The notes under the pieces were generated by a model. It saw only the letters and a list, made by a program, of their open reading frames with translations. It had not been told where the DNA came from and did not search any database. Shown one piece after another: positions 58,627-64,000 of a stretch of 64,000 bases of DNA (the stretch's first letter is position 1; each line of letters opens with the position of its first letter). Made by a program: the position numbers and the translations under genes. Origin of the DNA: Blautia obeum ATCC 29174. GTDB lineage: Bacteria; Bacillota; Clostridia; Lachnospirales; Lachnospiraceae. The stretch spans positions 1,861,001 to 1,925,000 of the forward strand of contig NZ_CP102265.1 of NCBI RefSeq assembly GCF_025147765.1. The letters run 5' to 3'.

Positions 58627-60078
58627 TCAGTCTTTTAACTCTTCAAGAACTTTTACAAGATATTTCCATACACGTTCTGTAGAAGCAATGTCAAGCACTT
58701 CTTCGGAAGTATGGATGTCTTTCATATCCGGTCCGAGAGATACACAGTCAAGGCCATCGATTTTTTTATAAAACAGACCACATTCAAGACCGGCATGAAT
58801 AGCTACAACTTCTGGTTTCTGACCGTACATGGTTTCATATACTTCAACCATTTTGTCGCGAAGTGGAGATTCTTTGCGATACTCCCATGCAGGGTAAGCG
58901 CCCTGAATTTCATATTCTCCGCCAAGGAATTCTGTCAGATACTGAATCTTATCGGAAAGAGCATTGCGTGCTGCTTCTACGGAACTTCTGACACCTGAAC
59001 TTGCAAAAAATTCATCTTCAGAGAGAGATACAATACCAATATTGGTAGAGGTTTCTACAAGGCCTTCGATATTTGCACTCATTTTCTGGATACCGAAAGG
59101 AACCTCCATCAGATAGAACAGAACTTTTTCGCGGCTTGTCGGGTGAAGGACTTTTGCAGATTCATGGCCTGCTTCTGTGATTTGGATAGAAATACCCTTA
59201 TCACTTCCGTCATATTCTTCGCGAAGACCTTTTTCAACCTTGGAGGCATATGCTTTGACGGCGTCCATTTCTTCTTTGGATACAAGAATATCGCAGACTG
59301 CTTCTCGTGTAATGGCATTATCTTTCTGTCCACCAGTCATGGAAATAATCTCATAATCTGCTTCTCTTTTGAGTCCATACAGAAAACGCCCCATTACTAC
59401 ATTGGCATTTGCTCGTTTTTTGTCAATCTCAGAACCGGAATGACCACCCATCAGGCCGCATACTTTTATCTGAAGTTTTTCTCCTTCTGCGTCTACGCGT
59501 GCAACCGGGATATGGCTGACAGCAGAAAGTCCACCGGCACAACTGATCCAGAGGCTGCCCTCTGCTTCTGAGTCCATATTGATCATACGTTTACCCTTGA
59601 GTACACTGCAGTCAAGCCCTACAGCACCAAGAAGACCGATTTCTTCATCTACAGTGATCAGCACTTCCAGTGCCGGATGTGGCAGATCTGTACTGTCAAG
59701 AAGTGCCAGTGCATACGCTACTGCAATACCGTCATCACCACCAAGAGTAGTTCCGTTGGCTGTGACATATCCATCTTTTACAGAAAGATTCAGTCCGTCT
59801 TTTTCGAAGTCATGCTGTACATCGGGCCTTTTCTCGCAAACCATGTCCATATGACCTTGCAGAATAACAGTTGGTGCATTCTCATAGCCGGGTGTTGCTG
59901 GTTTATAAATGATTACATTGTTCATTTCATCCTGCACGTAGTCAAAACCATGTTCTTTTGCAAAAGCTACCAGATAATCGCTGATCTGTTTGGTGTTTCT
60001 GGAACCGTGTGGGATTTTGCAGATTTCCTCAAAATAATAAAATACCTGCTTTGGTTCGCAGTTTTCTAATACTCTCAT
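58627..60078 (-). CDS. pepD: Aminoacyl-histidine dipeptidase, PepD type (M20)
   Basis: A 483-residue M20 peptidase with metal-site motifs ILQGHMDMVCEK, TTLGGDDGIAVAYALAL, TVDEEIGLLGAVGLD and IHAGLECG. It splits Xaa-His dipeptides and others in the cytosol. ATG at 60078 follows GGAGGAAAT; an in-frame ATG five codons earlier overlaps that site. Single-gene unit with its own terminator, divergent from the YlbJ-like gene. Confidence 0.95.
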   Translation of the reverse strand: MRVLENCEPKQVFYYFEEICKIPHGSRNTKQISDYLVAFAKEHGFDYVQDEMNNVIIYKPATPGYENAPTVILQGHMDMVCEKRPDVQHDFEKDGLNLSVKDGYVTANGTTLGGDDGIAVAYALALLDSTDLPHPALEVLITVDEEIGLLGAVGLDCSVLKGKRMINMDSEAEGSLWISCAGGLSAVSHIPVARVDAEGEKLQIKVCGLMGGHSGSEIDKKRANANVVMGRFLYGLKREADYEIISMTGGQKDNAITREAVCDILVSKEEMDAVKAYASKVEKGLREEYDGSDKGISIQITEAGHESAKVLHPTSREKVLFYLMEVPFGIQKMSANIEGLVETSTNIGIVSLSEDEFFASSGVRSSVEAARNALSDKIQYLTEFLGGEYEIQGAYPAWEYRKESPLRDKMVEVYETMYGQKPEVVAIHAGLECGLFYKKIDGLDCVSLGPDMKDIHTSEEVLDIASTERVWKYLVKVLEELKD

Positions 60079-60184
60079 ATTGATTTCCTCCATTAATGAA
60101 TTGTTGCGTGTATATTTATTTTATCGACATATCTGTCTGATATGCAGCATAAAGTAAAGAATAAAAATATAAAAAGCTGTATTT

Positions 60185-61117
60185 ATGAGAAAAATATTTT
60201 ATACCGTTTTCAGTATTTCACAAATATGTTTTTTGTTGTTGTATCCACAGGAAGCACTTGCAGCTTCAAAAGAAGGGATGCAATTGTGGTTGAATGTTCT
60301 TCTGCCTGTTTTGCTGCCATTTCTGATATTGACAGGAATATTGATTCATACAAATATGGCAGGAAAACTACTGCAGCCTGTGGAAGTGATCTGGAATAAA
60401 GTACTGGGTGTCTCAGCAGCAGGTGCTTATGCAGTCATTGTCGGAGCACTCTGCGGCTATCCGGTTGGTGCCAAAATAACATCCGATCTGTATGAAAATC
60501 ATCAGATCAGTGAGTCAGAGGCAAAATATCTTCTTACATTTACAAATCATGCAAGCCCTGTGTTTGTACGTACATATCTGTGTCATATCTGTCTCAAAGA
60601 TCAGATTCCTGCACGAACAGTGTTTGGAATATTTGCATTGTCTGATCTTACAATTATGCTTTTATTTCGATTTGTAGTTTATCGAAATAAAATCCAGTTT
60701 TTATCAGCAGATAAGAAAAAAAAGACATCCGTCTCAAGCTCATCAGGAGCTTTTCTGGATGTCTCCATTATGAATGGGTTTGAAACAGTTACCCGCCTGG
60801 GCGGATACATTCTTATGTTTTCCATTCTGTCTGCCTGTATCAGTCATTTTTGGAATATGAAAAATCTCATCGGATATACATTATCCGGTATATTGGAACT
60901 GACAACAGGACTTTGCCGTCTTCAAAATGCCAATATTCATATGCAATGGAAATATCTGTTGACATTATTTCTGACAGCTTTTGGCGGAATCTGTATAACA
61001 TTTCAGACAAGAAGCCTGGTTACACGGAAACTATCAATGCTTCCTTATATAACAGCAAAACTTCTGAATGGAATTACAACCGTGTTATTCGCCTTATTCT
61101 TCTCCAAGATCATCTAA
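60185..61117 (+). CDS. YlbJ-like sporulation/nucleoside-recognition membrane protein
   Basis: A 310-residue protein with about eight membrane segments and the gate-domain pattern ALCGYPVGAKITSDLYENHQISESEAKYLLTFTNHASPVF, which is typical of the sporulation protein YlbJ. It is about 100 residues shorter than B. subtilis YlbJ. The start has no clear ribosome site, so it may be weakly or conditionally expressed. Its 3' end overlaps the convergent gene at 61094 by 24 bases. In B. subtilis ylbJ lies near coaD (ylbI), and the same proximity is kept here. Confidence 0.8.
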   Translation: MRKIFYTVFSISQICFLLLYPQEALAASKEGMQLWLNVLLPVLLPFLILTGILIHTNMAGKLLQPVEVIWNKVLGVSAAGAYAVIVGALCGYPVGAKITSDLYENHQISESEAKYLLTFTNHASPVFVRTYLCHICLKDQIPARTVFGIFALSDLTIMLLFRFVVYRNKIQFLSADKKKKTSVSSSSGAFLDVSIMNGFETVTRLGGYILMFSILSACISHFWNMKNLIGYTLSGILELTTGLCRLQNANIHMQWKYLLTLFLTAFGGICITFQTRSLVTRKLSMLPYITAKLLNGITTVLFALFFSKII

Positions 61118-61726
61118 CAGACTGTCTTCTTCCGGTGCGTCTGCCGGTTCTTCATGATAAGATCCGGTCATAGCTGCTGCCTGTGCTGTCTGAGGAGCAA
61201 GTTCCTGACGGTTATGATTAACAACATCAAGACAACTCTGGAGAGCATCGATAAATCCTTTGTATTTACCACCTGCGTCTTCAAGAGTCTGGTTCAGGAC
61301 GGAACCGATATTTGCCATCATGTCATCAGTGTATGTGATAGCACTTAAACGAATGCTGTTTGCATCCTGTGTAGCGGAATCAAGGATTTCCTGTGCCTGT
61401 TTATTAGCTGCGTTAATTGTATCATTAGCCTGAGCATATGCTTTCTGCATGATCTCATGCTGTGTAACGAGCTCCTGTGCTTTGGCCTGAGCATCTGCGA
61501 TAATAGCATCTGCTTTGGACTGAGCGTCTTCAAGGATTGCATCCTTATTACTGATGATCTTCTGATAACGTTTGATTTCATCAGGTGTTTTGAGACGAAG
61601 TTCTCTTAAAAGTTCTTCAATCTCTTCTTTATTTACAATAATTTTGGTTGCGGACAATGGCTGAAATTTACAGCTTTCTATAAATTCATCAATTTCGTCA
61701 ATAATCTGTTCGATTCTGCTGCTCAT
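61094..61726 (-). CDS. Coiled-coil protein next to coaD (DivIVA-like)
   Basis: A 210-residue cytoplasmic protein dominated by a long alanine-rich coiled coil (about 55-145, AKAQELVTQHEIMQKAYAQAND). The short N-terminal region and coil recall DivIVA/ATPase-stalk-like proteins; similar proteins are often labelled ATPase for lack of better. The C-terminus is acidic. It overlaps the coaD stop by four bases, so the two are coupled, and convergently overlaps the YlbJ-like gene by 24. Confidence 0.75.
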   Translation of the reverse strand: MSSRIEQIIDEIDEFIESCKFQPLSATKIIVNKEEIEELLRELRLKTPDEIKRYQKIISNKDAILEDAQSKADAIIADAQAKAQELVTQHEIMQKAYAQANDTINAANKQAQEILDSATQDANSIRLSAITYTDDMMANIGSVLNQTLEDAGGKYKGFIDALQSCLDVVNHNRQELAPQTAQAAAMTGSYHEEPADAPEEDSLLDDLGEE

Positions 61727-62232
61727 AGTATATTCTCCTTGTTTTTTTCTTTCTCTTCCTGCATTTTTTTACATAATGCCTGTATGATCTCCGGCGGTGC
61801 AAAACTGGATAGATCACCACCGAAACGGGCAACTTCTTTCATGATGGTGGAGCTGACATAAGCGTACTCCAATGTAGTGGTAAGGAATACAGTATCAACA
61901 TCCGGAGCCAGAACACGATTGGTCTGTGCCATCTGAAGCTCATACTCAAAATCAGTAACGGCGCGAAGACCGCGTACGATTACCTGCGCATGATTCTCTC
62001 TGGCAAAATTCACAGAAAGTCCGTCAAATGGTCTGATTACCACATTAGGAATGTCCTTTGTTGCCTTTTCCAATATATTAACACGTTCTTCTACAGAAAA
62101 CAACGGACTTTTTGCAGAATTCTGCAAAACACCGACTACAACTCTGTCAAAGGAGACGCTTGCACGTCGGATAACATCCAGATGACCATAGGTTGCCGGA
62201 TCAAAACTTCCCGGATAGACTGCTGTTACCAT
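61723..62232 (-). CDS. coaD: Phosphopantetheine adenylyltransferase
   Basis: A 169-residue CoaD with the nucleotidyltransferase motif PGSFDPATYGHLDVIRRA (H17 in the TxGH site), VIVRGLRAVTDFEYE and TTTLEYAYVSSTIMKEV. It makes dephospho-CoA. ATG at 62232 is the conserved start; upstream in-frame codons overlap rsmD. rsmD-coaD is a common bacterial pair. Confidence 0.97.
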   Translation of the reverse strand: MVTAVYPGSFDPATYGHLDVIRRASVSFDRVVVGVLQNSAKSPLFSVEERVNILEKATKDIPNVVIRPFDGLSVNFARENHAQVIVRGLRAVTDFEYELQMAQTNRVLAPDVDTVFLTTTLEYAYVSSTIMKEVARFGGDLSSFAPPEIIQALCKKMQEEKEKNKENIL

Positions 62233-62240
62233 AGGTATTC

Positions 62241-62795
62241 TCACTTTCTTTTATGCAAAAATATATGTTTGTTTGTTTTGTATTCTTTGGAACGGGATAA
62301 TTCATATCCTAATTCTTCCACATAAGAAAAATCCGTATGAAGATCGGCTTCTGTAACAATCAGGGTATCGGTATTTGCCAGAGAACTGTCTTTCAGATAT
62401 TCGAGAACCTGACGCTCCAGATCTTTATTATATGGTGGATCCATAAAAATACAGTCAAAAGCCTCTTCACCTTCGAGAGAGCGAAGAGCCTGTAAAACAT
62501 CCATGTTCAGCAGTTTACCATGTTCGGCAAGTTTTGTAAATGTAAGATTCTCCCTGATGCAGGCACATGCTTTGGGATTCTTTTCTACAAAAACAGCAGA
62601 TTCTGCACCGCGGCTTAAAGCTTCGATTCCAATACCACCGCTGCCGCTGAACAGATCAAGAAAGCGGCAGTCCGGTATTTCAGGCTGCAGAATATTAAAA
62701 AGTGTTTCTTTTATACGGTCCGTAGTAGGACGGGTTTCCATACCAGGTACAGTCTTGAGGGCAAGACGCCTGGCTTTTCCTGCTATTACTCTCAT
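62241..62795 (-). CDS. rsmD: 16S rRNA (guanine-N2)-methyltransferase RsmD
   Basis: A 184-residue SAM methyltransferase with LDLFSGSGGIGIEALSRGA (motif I) and the catalytic DPPY in MDPPYNK; it methylates G966 of 16S rRNA. ATG at 62795 is chosen by homology (MRVIAGKARRL); a TTG six codons earlier would sit closer to GGAG but lies inside mgsA. Overlaps mgsA by four bases. Confidence 0.95.
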   Translation of the reverse strand: MRVIAGKARRLALKTVPGMETRPTTDRIKETLFNILQPEIPDCRFLDLFSGSGGIGIEALSRGAESAVFVEKNPKACACIRENLTFTKLAEHGKLLNMDVLQALRSLEGEEAFDCIFMDPPYNKDLERQVLEYLKDSSLANTDTLIVTEADLHTDFSYVEELGYELSRSKEYKTNKHIFLHKRK

Positions 62796-63187
62796 TTCAG
62801 ATTTAATCTCCAATCCAGGTCACCACGTGCCAGTCCGAGAATCAGAAGTTCGGCTGTTGCAATGTTGGTGGCAACCGGTATGTTATACTGATCACAACGC
62901 ATAACGATCGCTGTGATATCCGGTTCTTTCGGATCAATCATAACCGGATTATAAAAAAGGATAACCATATCAAGATCCTGACGCTCTACCATTTCCATGA
63001 ACTGTTTGTCTCCGCCAATGCTCCCTGCAAGAAATTTATGCACATGAAGGTTCGTGGCTTCTTCTATTCTTCGACCGGTAGTTCCTGTGGCATAGACCTC
63101 ATGTTTGGCGAGTATATTCTTGTAGGCGATACAGAAATCTTCTATAAGTACTTTTTTGCTGTTGTGTGCAATGATTCCTAAATTCAT
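62792..63187 (-). CDS. mgsA: Methylglyoxal synthase, divergent active site
   Basis: A 131-residue MgsA homologue with IIAHNSKK, HEVYATGTTG, AGSIGGDKQ and PVATNIATAE. The catalytic Asp of GGDKQ and that of the PKEPDI motif are present, but the conserved His of the HEPD/HDPD motif is Lys here, and the usual DPL is NPV. The enzyme normally turns dihydroxyacetone phosphate to methylglyoxal as a phosphate bypass. The changes may lower activity or alter specificity. A good promoter lies upstream. Confidence 0.88.
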   Translation of the reverse strand: MNLGIIAHNSKKVLIEDFCIAYKNILAKHEVYATGTTGRRIEEATNLHVHKFLAGSIGGDKQFMEMVERQDLDMVILFYNPVMIDPKEPDITAIVMRCDQYNIPVATNIATAELLILGLARGDLDWRLNLK

Positions 63188-63253
63188 CGTTCATCTCTCC
63201 ATTTTCACCAATACATTACTGGCTTTTTTGTTATAATACAGCTATTCTCATAT

Positions 63254-63282
63254 ATTATAACAAGTCAACAAAAAATTGGCAA
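63254..63282 (-). promoter_or_regulatory. Promoter of mgsA-rsmD-coaD
   Basis: On the minus strand TTGCCA (63282-63277), 17 bases, TATAAT (63259-63254). The rest of 63188-63370 is AT-rich without a gene. Confidence 0.72.
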
Positions 63283-63370
63283 TTAATTATTGTAAACTTA
63301 TACAAAATTCATAGAAAATTAATATTTTATACAAGTTTACCCTATTTTTTAGAAAAAGTAAACCATTGTA

Positions 63371-63425
63371 CGCAAAAAGAAACAGTGTTGTTTCATAGCT
63401 GCATACAGTTATAAAACAACACTGT
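63371..63425 (-). terminator. Terminator of the spore protein gene
   Basis: A perfect 12-bp stem ACAGTGTTGTTT (63382-63393) with AAACAACACTGT (63414-63425); on the minus strand it is followed by TTCTTTTTG. Confidence 0.88.
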
Positions 63426-63474
63426 CTGTTCAGAGTCGGATCAGATTTCGCTCAGATCAGTTCTTGGAAATGAA

Positions 63475-63702
63475 TCAGTACTGTTCATTCTGAGAATTGC
63501 CGGACATCTGTCTTTCCTGCTGTTCAATCATTTTTTTGACCATATATCCGCCGACACTTCCGTTCTGTTTGGATGTCAGGTTTCCGTTGTAGCCATCGGT
63601 AAGCGGAACGCCCAGTTCATTTGCAACTTCGAATTTAAAACGATCCAGGGCTCCTTTGGCTTCAGGTACAACTGCTCTGTTAGAAGAACTGTTTTTTGTC
63701 AT
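63475..63702 (-). CDS. Alpha/beta-type small acid-soluble spore protein
   Basis: A 75-residue SASP with the two signature blocks: ALDRFKFEVANELGV (which includes the GPR protease cut site in KFEVA) and LTSKQNGSVGGYMVKKMIEQQE. It coats spore DNA and guards it against UV and heat. Strong AAGGAGG site. An upstream CATATACTA with TGTATT looks sigma-G-like but the spacing is short, so I do not list it as a promoter. It shows that the organism, or its recent ancestor, makes spores. Confidence 0.96.
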   Translation of the reverse strand: MTKNSSSNRAVVPEAKGALDRFKFEVANELGVPLTDGYNGNLTSKQNGSVGGYMVKKMIEQQERQMSGNSQNEQY

Positions 63703-63829
63703 GATAATTTCCTCCTTGGTTTTCGTTTAATTTGGATGTTACAGTGCTAGTATATGGAATGAAGCAAGAAATACACTGGAACATTCTGCACGAAATGGAA
63801 GAAACTAAAATAAATTTTTATATAGAAGG

Positions 63830-64000
63830 TCAGGCATCTTTTCCATCGCCTGTTGTAAAATACTCTTTTACAAGTTTTACAACTACACCGGACAGAAGGA
63901 ATACAGCAATAAGGTTTGGAATAGCCATCAGACCGTTGAAGGTTTCGGCAATATTCCATAAAAGTCCAAGATCTACAGTTGCGCCAAGAATTGCTACCAG
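63830..64000 (-). CDS. Alanine/sodium symporter family protein, C-terminal 56 residues
   Basis: The gene runs off the right edge. The visible end reads ...WNIAETFNGLMAIPNLIAVFLLSG followed by a basic/acidic tail, and matches the last membrane segments of the AGCS (alanine or glycine:cation) symporter family. Transcribed toward the spore protein gene. Confidence 0.85.
   Translation of the reverse strand: MVAILGATVDLGLLWNIAETFNGLMAIPNLIAVFLLSGVVVKLVKEYFTTGDGKDA

Noticed and set aside
63721..63775. Sigma-G promoter for the spore protein gene
   Set aside because: TGTATT and CATATACTA are present, but the spacing is about 13-15 bases instead of 17-18, so the call is not safe.

Overview
This 64 kb window is a chromosomal piece of a spore-forming, low-GC Firmicute, most likely a Lachnospiraceae gut bacterium (Blautia/Dorea/Ruminococcus-like). 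The grounds are an alpha/beta-type small acid-soluble spore protein, the Firmicute order of mreBCD-PBP2-minDE-rodA and rplU-prp-rpmA-obg, a Prp-cleaved L27, an SOS-type LexA, RecU, a short HisG with HisZ, and strong AGGAGG-like ribosome sites. No rRNA, tRNA or CRISPR array was seen.

Layout. 1-3272 is the right end of an accessory element: small orphan proteins, two XRE-type regulators with operator-like repeats, a candidate pseudoknot leader and, last, an IS30-type transposase followed by a terminal-repeat-like sequence. 3379-12903 is the cell-shape and division cluster radC-mreB-mreC-mreD-mrdA(PBP2)-minD-minE-rodA-D,D-carboxypeptidase; minC is absent from its usual slot. 13049-17994 holds a small P-loop gene, then L21 leader-rplU-prp-rpmA, obgE-yhbY-nadD-yqeK-rsfS. 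An IS200-type insertion (about 18.1-18.9 kb) abuts lexA and supplies its stop codon. 19682-28656 is a forward run: HlyD-like protein, yggS, sepF, ylmH, aroB, lspA, rluD, a cytidylate-kinase-like gene, dtd, a small conserved protein and a tyrosine recombinase.

From 28714 almost everything is on the minus strand: mgtE with a structured leader, rng with two radical-SAM-linked partners, a secreted protein, a response regulator with two membrane sensors, a TPM / zinc-ribbon / DUF4428 group that resembles the B. subtilis ydjG-ydjH envelope module, a secreted acidic protein, a RelA/SpoT-domain gene broken by an amber codon next to a small DUF6718-like gene, a PH-domain protein, a Big2 surface protein and a glycosyltransferase. 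Then come the hisZ-hisG-hisD-hisB-hisIE operon, recU-lepB-pseudouridine synthase-ygiQ-alarmone synthetase, an M23 peptidase, pepD, one forward YlbJ-like gene, coaD-rsmD-mgsA, the spore protein and the C-terminus of an alanine/sodium symporter.

How it works together. Most genes are core: peptidoglycan elongation and septum placement, ribosome assembly, NAD and CoA synthesis, histidine synthesis, RNA modification and protein export. The accessory interest lies in the transposase-ended element, the IS200 hit on lexA, the envelope-stress-like module, the kinase pair and several unassigned RNA or DNA structures (1558-1619, 27440-27526, 28659-28708, 30296-30405).
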